From an uncultured Alphaproteobacteria bacterium (GTDB taxonomy: Bacteria > Pseudomonadota > Alphaproteobacteria > Rs-D84), in NCBI GenBank assembly GCA_934255455.1, contig CAKQNS010000008.1, positions 1 to 32,160 of the forward strand: a DNA stretch of 32,160 nt, in the 5' to 3' direction. Position 1 is the first letter of the stretch. Every line of letters begins with the position of its first letter. Of the stretch, positions 1-7,748 are shown piece after piece. The notes under the pieces are model-generated. The model was not told where the DNA came from, did not search any database, and saw only the letters and a list, made by a program, of their open reading frames with translations. The position numbers and the translations under genes are program-made.

Positions 1-1
1 T

Positions 2-274
2 TGCACACGTGTGTACACAACCACACCTAAAAAACCTAACTCGGCGCAACGTAAGGTTGCACGTGTTAAATTGGCCAATGGTCGCGAAGTGACCGCATAC
101 ATTCCAGGCGAAGGTCATAATTTGCAGGAACACAGCGTTGTTATGATTCGTGGCGGCCGTGTAAAGGACTTGCCCGGTGTTAAATATCACATTATTCGTG
201 GTGTTTTGGATACCAAGGGCGTTGACAGCAGAAAGCAGGGTCGTTCCCTGTATGGTGCCAAGGCTGGCAAATAA
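2..274 (+). CDS. rpsL: 30S ribosomal protein S12 (5' truncated by window edge)
   Basis: S12 lines the 30S decoding centre and checks codon-anticodon pairing. The window opens inside the gene. The first whole codon (base 2) reads C-T-R-V-Y-T-T-T-P-K-K-P-N-S-A, matching about residue 34 of the usual ~123-residue protein, so about a quarter is missing and 90 residues remain. The two lysines whose replacement gives streptomycin resistance (in PKKPNS and GRVKDLPG) are both lysine, the drug-sensitive form. The Asp of KDLPG, methylthiolated in many bacteria, is kept. A TAA stop is followed by 82 bases with a hairpin before rpsG. Identity is certain; only the start lies outside the window. Confidence 0.97.
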   Translation, partial: CTRVYTTTPKKPNSAQRKVARVKLANGREVTAYIPGEGHNLQEHSVVMIRGGRVKDLPGVKYHIIRGVLDTKGVDSRKQGRSLYGAKAGK

Positions 275-291
275 TTATAAGATAACCCATG

Positions 292-310
292 CACATGGCG
301 CGTCCATGTG
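292..310 (+). promoter_or_regulatory. hairpin in the rpsL-rpsG spacer
   Basis: CACATGG (292-298) pairs perfectly with CCATGTG (304-310) around a 5-base loop. No T-run follows, so it is not a classical terminator. It may be an mRNA processing, stability or translational control element. In E. coli the rpsL-rpsG spacer binds S7 for autoregulation; a similar role here is inference. Confidence 0.5.
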
Positions 311-356
311 AGTAATCTGAACAAAAACAGATGAAGAAATAAAAGGAAAAACAAAA

Positions 357-830
357 ATGTCAAGACGTAAAAGTGCAGCGAAGCGCGAAATTCTGCCAGA
401 TTCCAAATATAACAATCTGGTTGTTGCAAAATGTATTAATATTGTTATGTGGGACGGCAAGAAAGAAGTTGCCGAAAATATCGTGTATGGTGCACTGGAA
501 AAATTAAAGAAAGTTGCAAAAGACGGCGATGAATTGGCCGCATTCTTGGAAGCGGTTGATGCATTAAAACCATCAGTTGAGGTCAAAGGCCGTCGTGTTG
601 GCGGTGCAACTTACCAGGTTCCGGTCGAAGTTCGTCCGGTGCGTCAACAGACATTGGCGTTGCGTTGGTTAGTGATGTTTGCGCGTAAACGTGGCGAACG
701 TGCGATGGAAGATCGCTTGTTCGGCGAATTGCGCGATGCATTGTCGGGCCAGGGTGGTGCGTTCAAGAAAAAGATTGATACACACAAAATGGCCGACGCG
801 AACAAGGCGTTTGCACATTTCCGTTGGTAA
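357..830 (+). CDS. rpsG: 30S ribosomal protein S7
   Basis: S7 nucleates assembly of the 30S head on 16S rRNA and contacts E-site tRNA. The 157-residue product has the family's usual length and layout: a basic N-terminus (MSRRKSAAKRE), the helical core, and the segment VEVKGRRVGGATYQVPVEVRP near residues 74-94 that touches rRNA. The ATG at 357 is preceded by a purine-rich AAAAGGAAAA ribosome binding site. It lies second in the str-type order rpsL-rpsG-fusA-tuf, 57 bases before fusA. In other bacteria S7 represses this operon; the hairpin just upstream is a possible site for that. Nothing odd was seen in the protein. Confidence 0.98.
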   Translation: MSRRKSAAKREILPDSKYNNLVVAKCINIVMWDGKKEVAENIVYGALEKLKKVAKDGDELAAFLEAVDALKPSVEVKGRRVGGATYQVPVEVRPVRQQTLALRWLVMFARKRGERAMEDRLFGELRDALSGQGGAFKKKIDTHKMADANKAFAHFRW

Positions 831-887
831 TTTTATCAACAAAACAACAAATCGGGTTAAAACAAAACATAAACAAGGAAAGAATCT

Positions 888-2969
888 ATGTCAGTCGGAA
901 AAACCGCACCTTTACACATGTACCGCAATATCGGCATTATGGCCCATATTGACGCGGGTAAAACAACAACATCAGAACGTATTCTTTTCTATACAGGAAA
1001 AACATATAAAATCGGCGAAGTTCACGATGGTGGCGCGACGATGGACTGGATGGAACAGGAACAGGAACGTGGTATTACAATTACATCTGCGGCAACAACA
1101 TGCTTTTGGCGTGACCACCGCATCAATTTGATTGATACCCCGGGACACGTTGACTTTACAATGGAAGTGGAACGCTCGCTGCGCGTTTTGGACGGCGCGG
1201 TTGCGGTGTTTGAATCGGTGTCCGGTGTTCAGCCCCAGACCGAAACCGTGTGGCGCCAGGCAGACCGCTATAATGTTCCACGTATTTGCTTTATTAACAA
1301 AATGGATCGTATTGGTGGTAATTTCTTCCGCTGTGTTGATATGATTCGTGAACGTTTGGGCGCAAACCCATTGGTCGTGAATTTCCCAATCGGTGCCGAA
1401 GCGGATTTCCGTGGTGTTGTCGATGTCGTTGAAATGCGCGCCATTGTATGGGAAGATGACCTGGGCAAAGACCCACATGTCAAACCAATTCCCGAAGAAT
1501 TGCGCGAAAAAGCCGAAGAATTGCACAACAAATTGATTGAAGAAGTTGTCACATTGGACGATGACATTATGGAAGCCTATATGGAAGGCAAAAAACCAGA
1601 TGTCGAAACAATCAAAAAATTGATTCGCAAGGGTACAATTGCCCAGAACTTTAACCCAGTTTTGTGCGGTACTGCGTTCAAAAACAAGGGCGTTCAGCCG
1701 TTGTTGGATGCAATCGTTGACTATTTGCCCAGCCCATTGGATGTACCGGCTATCAAGGGTACAAAAATGGACCGTGAAACAGTTGCCGAACGTCACCCAG
1801 ATCCAAAAGAACCGTTCAGCGCGCTGGCGTTCAAGGTCGCAAATGATCCGTTCGTTGGAAATCTGATGTTCATCCGTATTTATTCTGGTAAATTGACATC
1901 TGGTTCATATATTTACAATTCTAACCGTGACAAACGTGAACGCGTTGGCCGTATGTTGTTGATGCACTCGAACCAACGTGAAGAAATCAAAGAAGCATCG
2001 GCTGGTGATATTATCACATTGGTTGGTATGAAAGAAACCATCACTGGTGATACACTGTGTGACGAAGCGAACCCGATTATTTTGGAAAACATTCACGTTC
2101 CAGAACCGGTTATCAGCATTGCTGTTGAACCAAAAACCAAGGCCGACATTGAAAAGATGTCGTTGGGCTTGCAGGCATTGGCCAAGGAAGACCCATCGTT
2201 CCGCGTGTCGGTTGACGAAGAATCTGGCCAGACAATTTTGGCCGGTGTTGGTGAATTGCACTTGGAAATTTTGGTTGATCGTTTGCTGCGTGAATTCAAG
2301 GTTGATGTTAATGTTGGCGAACCGCGTATTGCGTACCGTGAAACATTCCGTAAACCTGTCACCGAAGAATACACACACAAAAAACAGTCTGGTGGTTCGG
2401 GTCAGTACGCCCAGGTTAAAATTGAATTTGAACCGTTGGAACCGGGCAAGGGATACGAATTTGAAAACAAGATTGTCGGTGGTGCTATTCCAAAAGAATA
2501 CATCCCGGGTGTCGAAAAGGGTTTGAAGATAGCCCAACAGACAGGTGTTCTGATTGGCTATCCGACAGTAGATTTCAAAGCTACATTGGTTGATGGTAAA
2601 TATCACGAAGTTGACTCCAATGTATTGTGCTTTGAAATTGCGGCGCGTGCTTGCTTCCGCGAAGCCATGAAAAAAGCATCGCCAAAGTTGCTGGAACCGA
2701 TTATGAAACTTTCGGTCAACACACCGGAAGAATATGTCGGTGACATTATCGGTGACTTGAACAGCCGCCGCGGACAAATCAATGGCATTGAAACTCAGTT
2801 TGGTAACCAGTTGATTTCAGCCTATGTTCCGTTGGCAAACCTGTTCGGATATGTCAAGACCTTGCGTTCTTTGTCCCAGGGCCGTGCAAATCCATATATG
2901 GAATTGTCGCACTATGACGAAGTACCGCAAAACGTCGCAGATGAAGTTATCAAAAAGCTGACGAAATAA
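888..2969 (+). CDS. fusA: translation elongation factor G
   Basis: EF-G is the GTPase that drives ribosomal translocation and, with RRF, ribosome recycling. The 693-residue length is typical. GTPase motifs are intact: the P-loop AHIDAGKT at residues 19-26, RGITITSAAT (switch I), DTPGHVDF (switch II), NKMDR (base specificity) and GTAFKNKG. The domain IV segment GGSGQYAQV and the C-terminal PLANLFGYVKTLRSLSQGRA segment of domain V are both present, so the protein is full length. The ATG at 888 follows AAGGAAAG with good spacing. It sits between rpsG and tuf as in the str operon. A long open frame on the opposite strand is only a codon-bias shadow. Confidence 0.99.
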   Translation: MSVGKTAPLHMYRNIGIMAHIDAGKTTTSERILFYTGKTYKIGEVHDGGATMDWMEQEQERGITITSAATTCFWRDHRINLIDTPGHVDFTMEVERSLRVLDGAVAVFESVSGVQPQTETVWRQADRYNVPRICFINKMDRIGGNFFRCVDMIRERLGANPLVVNFPIGAEADFRGVVDVVEMRAIVWEDDLGKDPHVKPIPEELREKAEELHNKLIEEVVTLDDDIMEAYMEGKKPDVETIKKLIRKGTIAQNFNPVLCGTAFKNKGVQPLLDAIVDYLPSPLDVPAIKGTKMDRETVAERHPDPKEPFSALAFKVANDPFVGNLMFIRIYSGKLTSGSYIYNSNRDKRERVGRMLLMHSNQREEIKEASAGDIITLVGMKETITGDTLCDEANPIILENIHVPEPVISIAVEPKTKADIEKMSLGLQALAKEDPSFRVSVDEESGQTILAGVGELHLEILVDRLLREFKVDVNVGEPRIAYRETFRKPVTEEYTHKKQSGGSGQYAQVKIEFEPLEPGKGYEFENKIVGGAIPKEYIPGVEKGLKIAQQTGVLIGYPTVDFKATLVDGKYHEVDSNVLCFEIAARACFREAMKKASPKLLEPIMKLSVNTPEEYVGDIIGDLNSRRGQINGIETQFGNQLISAYVPLANLFGYVKTLRSLSQGRANPYMELSHYDEVPQNVADEVIKKLTK

Positions 2970-2986
2970 AAAAATTAAAAAAAAGA

Positions 2987-3014
2987 TTGTGATTTTTGAT
3001 TTCTGGTTTATCAT
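2987..3014 (+). promoter_or_regulatory. candidate promoter before tuf
   Basis: TTGTGA (2987-2992) and TATCAT (3009-3014) are separated by 16 bases, in an AT-rich spacer unlike the other tight gaps. The -10 box matches 5 of 6 and the -35 box 4 of 6. Transcription would start near 3021, giving a leader of about 70 bases. The same TATCAT and 16-base spacing recur before rpsQ. Extra transcription of tuf, the most abundant product, would make sense. Confidence 0.45.
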
Positions 3015-3046
3015 TGGGTTTGAAATCCAAAAAATCGGAAATCAAA
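2995..3046 (+). promoter_or_regulatory. inverted repeat in the fusA-tuf spacer
   Basis: TTTGATTTC (2995-3003) pairs with GAAATCAAA (3038-3046), a perfect 9-base stem around a 34-base loop that contains a smaller GGGT/ATCC pairing. It overlaps the proposed tuf promoter, so it could act as a fusA 3' structure or a DNA operator. Its function is unknown. Confidence 0.4.
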
Positions 3047-3090
3047 TTTCGAAATCATTTTAACAAGCCAAAGCCTAAGGAGAAAAAACT

Positions 3091-4278
3091 ATGGCAAAAG
3101 AAAAGTATGTAAGAACCAAACCGCATGTGAATGTTGGTACTATTGGTCACGTTGACCACGGTAAAACAACATTGACTGCTGCTATCGTTCATTACTATGG
3201 TGTCGGCGCCGATAAAGAAAAAGGCGTTGATAAAATCGATAACGCACCAGAAGAACGCGCACGTGGTATAACAATTAACACCGCGCACGTTGAATATGAA
3301 ACAGAACATCGCCACTATGCGCACGTTGACTGCCCGGGACACGCTGACTATGTTAAAAACATGATTACCGGTGCGGCCCAGATGGACGGTGCTATCTTGG
3401 TTGTTGCGGCGACTGATGGTCCAATGCCTCAGACCCGTGAACACATCTTGTTGGCTCGCCAGGTGGGTATTCCAAAAATCGTTGTTTATTTGAACAAATG
3501 CGATTTGGCGAACGATCCTGAATTGTTGGAATTGGTCGAAATGGAAATCCGCGAACTGTTGTCCGCAAATGATTTCGATGGCGACAAGGCTCCTATCATT
3601 CGTGGTTCTGCTGTTTCCGCATTGGAAGGCAAAAACGACGGTTTGGGCAAAGAATCTATCGACGCATTGTTGAACGCATTGGATGAATACATCCCACTGC
3701 CAGAACGTCCAGTCGACAAACCATTCTTGATGCCAATTGAAGACGTGTTCTCGATCACTGGTCGTGGTACCGTTGTGACAGGCCGTATCGAATCTGGTAC
3801 AGTCAAAGTTGGTGACGAATGCGAAATCGTTGGTTTGCGTCCAACCCAGAAAACAACAGTTACCGGCGTAGAAATGTTCCGCAAGATGTTGGATCAAGGC
3901 GAAGCTGGTGATAACGTTGGTTTGCTGTTGCGTGGTACCAAGAAAGAAGATGTTGAACGTGGTCAGATTATCTGCAAACCGGGTTCCATTACACCACACA
4001 CAGATTTCGAAGCCGAAGTTTATATCTTGACGAAAGAAGAAGGTGGACGTCACACAGCGTTCTTCAGCAACTATCGTCCTCAGTTCTACTTCAGCACAAC
4101 AGACGTGACTGGTACAATCACATTGCCAGCAGACAAAGAAATGGTTCTGCCGGGCGATAACGTTCGTATCTCTGTGCAATTGATTGCACCTATTGCTATG
4201 AGCGAAGGCCGTCGCTTTGCTATCCGTGAAGGCGGACGCACAGTTGGCGCAGGTGTTGTATCCAAGATTATTAAATAA
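3091..4278 (+). CDS. tuf: translation elongation factor Tu
   Basis: EF-Tu is the GTPase that delivers aminoacyl-tRNA to the ribosomal A site. The 395-residue product has the standard three-domain layout. It shows GHVDHGKT (P-loop, about residues 19-26), RGITINTAHVEYE (switch I), DCPGHADYVKNMITGAAQMDGAILVV (switch II), NKCDL and SAVSALEG. Domains II and III are complete, with RGTKKEDVERGQIICKPGS and the C-terminal GRTVGAGVVSKIIK. The ATG at 3091 follows CTAAGGAG, one of the best Shine-Dalgarno sites in the window. It is located between fusA and rpsJ, joining the str and S10 clusters. Only one tuf copy lies in this window; a second elsewhere cannot be excluded. Confidence 0.99.
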   Translation: MAKEKYVRTKPHVNVGTIGHVDHGKTTLTAAIVHYYGVGADKEKGVDKIDNAPEERARGITINTAHVEYETEHRHYAHVDCPGHADYVKNMITGAAQMDGAILVVAATDGPMPQTREHILLARQVGIPKIVVYLNKCDLANDPELLELVEMEIRELLSANDFDGDKAPIIRGSAVSALEGKNDGLGKESIDALLNALDEYIPLPERPVDKPFLMPIEDVFSITGRGTVVTGRIESGTVKVGDECEIVGLRPTQKTTVTGVEMFRKMLDQGEAGDNVGLLLRGTKKEDVERGQIICKPGSITPHTDFEAEVYILTKEEGGRHTAFFSNYRPQFYFSTTDVTGTITLPADKEMVLPGDNVRISVQLIAPIAMSEGRRFAIREGGRTVGAGVVSKIIK

Positions 4279-4289
4279 GGTAACCATCA

Positions 4290-4335
4290 CGGGTCGGTGT
4301 AACTGGATAAATAAACGCCAGTGATTACCGGCCCG
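4290..4335 (+). promoter_or_regulatory. rpsJ leader hairpin
   Basis: CGGGTCGGT (4290-4298) pairs with ACCGGCCCG (4327-4335) with one G-T wobble. Inside it, ACTGG (4302-4306) pairs with CCAGT (4318-4322). It ends 10 bases before the AAGGAA ribosome binding site of rpsJ. In enterobacteria the S10 leader is an L4-responsive attenuator; a comparable role here is inference, and no T-run is visible. Confidence 0.5.
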
Positions 4336-4359
4336 GATAAACATAAGGAAAACGGACAA

Positions 4360-4671
4360 ATGGTACCAACATCTAAAATTCGTATCAAATTGACAGCATT
4401 CGACCATCGCGTATTGATGGAATCTGTTGATGAAATTGTTAAAACAGCCAAGCGCACGGGCGCAGATGTCGTAGGGCCGGTTCGCTTGCCGACACTGATT
4501 CAGAAATTTACAGTCAACCGTTCACCACACGTTGATAAAAAATCGCGCGAACAATTCGAAATCCGCAATCACAAGGCGGTTGTCGATATTGTTAACCCAA
4601 CCCCTCAGACAGTTGATGCCTTGATGAAGTTGGATTTGGCGTCTGGTGTTGATGTGAAAATTAAATTGTAA
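4360..4671 (+). CDS. rpsJ: 30S ribosomal protein S10 (NusE)
   Basis: S10 is part of the 30S head and also serves as NusE in antitermination complexes. I place the start at ATG 4360 (MVPTSKIRIKLTAFDHRVL), giving the normal 103 residues. A frame-open GTG at 4321 would add 13 residues, but it falls inside the leader hairpin, whereas AAGGAA at 4345-4350 sits nine bases before 4360. Family hallmarks include RTGADVVGPVRLPT, the loop-tip region FTVNRSPHVDKKSREQFE, and the C-terminal PTPQTVDALMKLDLASGVDVKIKL. It is the first gene of the S10-type block, 81 bases after tuf. Confidence 0.97.
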   Translation: MVPTSKIRIKLTAFDHRVLMESVDEIVKTAKRTGADVVGPVRLPTLIQKFTVNRSPHVDKKSREQFEIRNHKAVVDIVNPTPQTVDALMKLDLASGVDVKIKL

Positions 4672-4752
4672 AAATTGAAATGTTGTTAGCGTCGAGGGCA
4701 TTGGATTCTGAACAAAGCATTTCGACCTACTGACAAAATAAAAGGCATAAAA

Positions 4753-5463
4753 ATGAAACGTAGCGGATTAATTACAACAAAAATAGGAATGACGCGTCTG
4801 TATGATGATGCCGGCGTGGCGCACCCAGTCACAGTTCTGTCTGTGGGTGACTGCACCGTCATTGGAAATCGCACGCAGGAAAAGAACGGCTATGTCGCGA
4901 ATATTTTGGGTATGCGCGAAGCCAAAGCAAAACATATTGCAAAACCCCAAGCAGTAGCAGCGGAAAAAGCAGGGGTAAAACCATATCGCAAAGTGGTTGA
5001 ATTCCGCGTATCGGATGATTGTGTTATCCCAGCCGGAACACAATTGTCGGCGTCTCATTTTGTTGCCGGCCAGTTTGTCGATGTACAGGCGACCAGCAAA
5101 GGTAAGGGATTCCAGGGTGCTATGAAACGCCACAATTTCGGCGGTAAGGAAGCAACCCACGGTGTTTTGAAAGCGCATCGTTCGTTGGGTGGTACTGGTA
5201 TGCGTGAATGGCCGGGCCGCGTTTTGAAAGGTAAAAAGATGGCAGGCCAAATGGGCAATGAAACTGTCACCGTTCAGAATTTGAAAGTATTTGGCACGGA
5301 TGCCGTCGAAAACTTGGTTTTCGTCGAAGGTGCGGTTCCGGGTGCAAATGGCACATTTGTTCTGATTACCGATGCGATTAAAAAAGAACAGAAAGAATTG
5401 CCAGTTCCAACTGTTGCAAGCACAACCGAAACAGCAGCAGCAACTGAAACTGTTGCGGAATAA
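4753..5463 (+). CDS. rplC: 50S ribosomal protein L3
   Basis: L3 is an early-assembly 23S rRNA binder whose loop reaches toward the peptidyl transferase centre. The product is 236 residues. It begins MKRSGLITTKIGMTRLYDDAG and contains GTGMREWPGRVLKGKKMAGQMGNETVTVQN; the Gln of GQMG is the residue N-methylated by PrmB in E. coli. The C-terminal ~20 residues are an Ala/Thr/Glu-rich tail (TVASTTETAAATETVAE) beyond the usual ~210-residue core, probably disordered. The ATG at 4753 follows AAAAGG. The 81-base spacer before it can fold weakly (GAAATG near 4677 with CATTTC near 4725). rplD starts 29 bases downstream. Confidence 0.98.
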   Translation: MKRSGLITTKIGMTRLYDDAGVAHPVTVLSVGDCTVIGNRTQEKNGYVANILGMREAKAKHIAKPQAVAAEKAGVKPYRKVVEFRVSDDCVIPAGTQLSASHFVAGQFVDVQATSKGKGFQGAMKRHNFGGKEATHGVLKAHRSLGGTGMREWPGRVLKGKKMAGQMGNETVTVQNLKVFGTDAVENLVFVEGAVPGANGTFVLITDAIKKEQKELPVPTVASTTETAAATETVAE

Positions 5464-5492
5464 TAATGGGTCAACAGAGTAAGGTGAATAAA

Positions 5493-6113
5493 ATGCAATT
5501 AGACATTATAAATTTTGATGGCAAAGCGGTTGGCAAAGTTGAATTGGCCGACAGCATCTTTGGTTTGGACCCACGCGCAGATATTCTGCACCGGGTTGTC
5601 ACCTGGCAGCGCGCAAATTCCCGTGCCGGCACACATGCGGTGAAAACCGTATCTGATGTCGAAGGCAGTGGTAAAAAAGCGTTCAAACAGAAAAAGACCG
5701 GTAACGCACGTCAGGGTGAAAAATACAATGTTCACATGCGTGGCGGTGGCGTTGTCCATGGTCCAGTTGTTCGTGATCATTCAATCGATTTGCCAAAGAA
5801 AATCCGCAGCTTGGGTTTGAAAATGGCTTTGTCGTCCAAGGCAAAAGATGGCAGCTTGGTTGTCATTGATTCTGAAAAATTGTCGGCGGCGAAAACAGGC
5901 GCGTTTGCAAAACAGTTGAAAAAACTGAATTTGACATCTGCGTTGTTTGTTGGCGCGGACGCGTTGGATGAAAATTTCAAAAAATCTGCGGCGAACATCG
6001 CAAACATTGATGCATTGCCAACGATTGGTTTGAATGTTTTGGACATCTTGAAACATGAAAAATTGGTTTTGACGGCTGACGCGGTCAAAGCGGTAGAAGC
6101 AAGATTGGCATAA
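5493..6113 (+). CDS. rplD: 50S ribosomal protein L4
   Basis: L4 binds domain I of 23S rRNA, extends a loop into the exit tunnel, and in some bacteria represses the S10 operon. I choose ATG 5493 (MQLDIINFDGKAVGKVEL, 206 residues) because AAGGTG at 5481-5486 is correctly spaced and homologs start here. An upstream in-frame ATG at 5466 would add nine residues and has no clear ribosome binding site. The tunnel loop is recognisable as QKKTGNARQGEKYNVHMRGGGVVHGP near residues 66-91. The C-terminal half carries the acidic/hydrophobic pattern of the family (LNVLDILKHEKLVLTADAVKAVEARL). Close spacing to rplC and rplW (29 and 17 bases) indicates co-transcription. Confidence 0.97.
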   Translation: MQLDIINFDGKAVGKVELADSIFGLDPRADILHRVVTWQRANSRAGTHAVKTVSDVEGSGKKAFKQKKTGNARQGEKYNVHMRGGGVVHGPVVRDHSIDLPKKIRSLGLKMALSSKAKDGSLVVIDSEKLSAAKTGAFAKQLKKLNLTSALFVGADALDENFKKSAANIANIDALPTIGLNVLDILKHEKLVLTADAVKAVEARLA

Positions 6114-6130
6114 AATAAAAGGTCAATAAG

Positions 6131-6460
6131 ATGGCAGAAAAGAAAGCAGAAAAGAAAATCGTTGCGACCGCCGGTATGTATGATATACTGCGTCGTCCGA
6201 TAATCTCGGAAAAGACAGCGAAACTGTCCGAGAATAATGGTATTGCGTTCGAAATCGCGGCCGATGCCACCAAAGAAGATGTGGCGCGCGCATTTCAGGC
6301 GATTTACAATGTTAAACCTGTCAAGGTAAACATTGTTGTTGCCAAGGGCAAGGTCAAATCCTTCCGTGGTCGCAACAGCGGCACACAACGCACAGTGAAA
6401 AAAGCGTATGTTTCTTTGCCGGCCGATGCGAAATTGGATTTGGCAACAGCAAACGCATAA
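6131..6460 (+). CDS. rplW: 50S ribosomal protein L23
   Basis: L23 sits at the exit-tunnel rim and is the docking site for trigger factor and SRP. The 109-residue product has a lysine-rich N-terminal extension of about 16 residues (MAEKKAEKKIVATAGM) before the canonical YDILRRPIISEKTAKLSE. The extended loop and basic strand follow: YNVKPVKVNIVVAKGKVKSFRGRNSGTQRTVKKAYVSL. The ATG at 6131 follows AAAGGTC. The usual alphaproteobacterial protein is ~95-100 residues, so both ends are slightly long. It is 17 bases after rplD and 73 before rplB. Confidence 0.97.
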   Translation: MAEKKAEKKIVATAGMYDILRRPIISEKTAKLSENNGIAFEIAADATKEDVARAFQAIYNVKPVKVNIVVAKGKVKSFRGRNSGTQRTVKKAYVSLPADAKLDLATANA

Positions 6461-6468
6461 GTAAAACG

Positions 6469-6512
6469 GTTTGGGCAGAGAATCCGAATCCAACGGACGT
6501 TATTGCCCAAAC
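6469..6512 (+). promoter_or_regulatory. hairpin in the rplW-rplB spacer
   Basis: GTTTGGGCA (6469-6477) pairs perfectly with TGCCCAAAC (6504-6512). An inner TCCG (6483-6486)/CGGA (6494-6497) pair adds a second stem. It ends about ten bases before the AAAGGTAAG ribosome binding site of rplB. Its function is unknown. Confidence 0.5.
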
Positions 6513-6533
6513 AGAAACAAAGGTAAGAAAAAA

Positions 6534-7367
6534 ATGGCATTAAAGCATTACAAGCCGATGACCCCGGGAACCCGTGGTTTGACCCAGGTTGATCGCAGCG
6601 AATTACATCGCGGTGCGCCGGAAAAGGCATTGACAGTCGGCTTAAAATCCAAGGGTGGTCGTAACAATTTTGGTCATGTGACAGTTATGCACCAGGGTGG
6701 CGGTCACAAACGTAAATATCGTTTGATTGATTTTGATCGTAAAAAGACAGGTGTTCCAGCGACTGTTATTCGTTTGGAATACGACCCGAACCGTACTGCG
6801 TTTATCGCGTTGATTGAATACAAAGATGGTGTTCGTTCGTACATTTTGGCACCACGCGATTTGAAAGCAGGTGATGTTGTTATTTCTGGCACGCGCGAAG
6901 ATATTAAACCGGGTAACGCGATGCCGTTGAAAAATATGCCAATCGGTACAATTGTGCACAATGTTGAATTGAAACCGGGTGCTGGTGGTCAATTGGCCCG
7001 CAGTGCCGGTTGTTATGCCCAATTGATGGGTAAAGACGGTGTTTATGCACAGATTAAAATGAACAGTGGCGAATTGCGCAAAGTTCATTCCGATTGTATG
7101 GCCACAGTTGGCAGCGTTTCCAACCCGGATCAACGCAATGTCAATTTGGGCAAGGCCGGTCGCGCACGCTGGTTGGGTATCCGTCCATCTGTTCGCGGTA
7201 TGGCAATGAACCCGAACGATCACCCGATGGGTGGTGGTAACGGTCATTCCAAGGGCCACGAACCTGTGTCGCGTACTGGTATTCCAGCCAAGGGATATCG
7301 CACTCGCACTAACAAACGTACTGCAAAGATGATTATCCGCAGCAGACATTTGGCAAAGAAGAAATAA
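6534..7367 (+). CDS. rplB: 50S ribosomal protein L2
   Basis: L2 is needed for subunit association and peptidyl transferase centre assembly. The start is ATG 6534 (MALKHYKPMTPGTRGLTQVDR, 277 residues), placed just after AAAGGTAAG; an upstream frame-open ATG at 6471 lies inside a hairpin. Core motifs are present: KSKGGRNNFGHVTVMHQGGGHKRKYR and NPDQRNVNLGKAGRARWLGIRPSVRGMAMNPNDHP. The functionally important His of DHP (His229 in E. coli) is kept. The next residues read PMGGGNGHSKGHEP instead of the near-universal PHGGGEGR, so the C-terminal loop is divergent. rpsS follows after 54 bases that hold a CTATATGG hairpin. Confidence 0.98.
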   Translation: MALKHYKPMTPGTRGLTQVDRSELHRGAPEKALTVGLKSKGGRNNFGHVTVMHQGGGHKRKYRLIDFDRKKTGVPATVIRLEYDPNRTAFIALIEYKDGVRSYILAPRDLKAGDVVISGTREDIKPGNAMPLKNMPIGTIVHNVELKPGAGGQLARSAGCYAQLMGKDGVYAQIKMNSGELRKVHSDCMATVGSVSNPDQRNVNLGKAGRARWLGIRPSVRGMAMNPNDHPMGGGNGHSKGHEPVSRTGIPAKGYRTRTNKRTAKMIIRSRHLAKKK

Positions 7368-7374
7368 TAAATAG

Positions 7375-7397
7375 CCCCACATCTATATGGTGTGGGG
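7375..7397 (+). promoter_or_regulatory. CTATATGG-loop hairpin, copy 1 (rplB-rpsS)
   Basis: CCCCACA (7375-7381) pairs with TGTGGGG (7391-7397) around the 9-base loop TCTATATGG (7382-7390). The same loop recurs in the next three spacers with different complementary stems. No T-run follows. Confidence 0.65.
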
Positions 7398-7421
7398 GAA
7401 TACAGAAAAACGGAGTAATTG

Positions 7422-7706
7422 ATGTCTCGTTCAGTTTGGAAAGGTCCTTATGTTCACCCATCTGTTTTGAAAAAGACCGCTGTGGCGAATGAAAAAGATG
7501 ACCGTAAACCAATTAAAACTTGGTCGCGTGGCAGCACAATCGTGCCGCCAATGGTTGGATTGACTTTTGAAGTTCACAATGGTAATAAATTTATTCCTGT
7601 GTCAATTGTTGAAGATATGATTGGACACAAATTGGGTGAATTTGCGCCAACACGTACGTTCAAGGGTCATGCGGCAAACAAGAAAGCCGCGGCAGCCAAG
7701 AAATAA
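7422..7706 (+). CDS. rpsS: 30S ribosomal protein S19
   Basis: S19 is in the 30S head, pairs with S13, and contacts the A-site finger of 23S rRNA. The 94-residue protein is of normal length. It carries the N-terminal SRSVWKGPYVHPSVLKK and the core KTWSRGSTIVPPMVGLTFEVHNGNKFIPVSIVEDMIGHKLGEFAPTRTFKGH. The start is ATG 7422, preceded by CGGAG at 7411-7415; a TTG one codon earlier is in frame but unlikely. It lies between rplB and rplV as in every S10 operon, with a CTATATGG hairpin on each side. The C-terminus (AANKKAAAAKK) is a short Ala/Lys tail. Confidence 0.98.
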   Translation: MSRSVWKGPYVHPSVLKKTAVANEKDDRKPIKTWSRGSTIVPPMVGLTFEVHNGNKFIPVSIVEDMIGHKLGEFAPTRTFKGHAANKKAAAAKK

Positions 7707-7707
7707 T

Positions 7708-7724
7708 GATTTCTATATGGAATC
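7708..7724 (+). promoter_or_regulatory. CTATATGG-loop hairpin, copy 2 (rpsS-rplV)
   Basis: GATT (7708-7711) pairs with AATC (7721-7724) around TCTATATGG (7712-7720), exactly the loop of copy 1 on a different, shorter stem. It begins one base after the rpsS stop codon. Confidence 0.55.
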
Positions 7725-7748
7725 CGCAAGAATATAAGGTAAACAATT

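Noticed and set aside
972..4407. Long open frames on the minus strand opposite fusA and tuf (972-1796, 1905-2777, 3055-4407)
   Set aside because: They mirror highly expressed genes with strong codon bias, have Phe/Asn/Cys-rich composition, no ribosome binding sites and no family resemblance.
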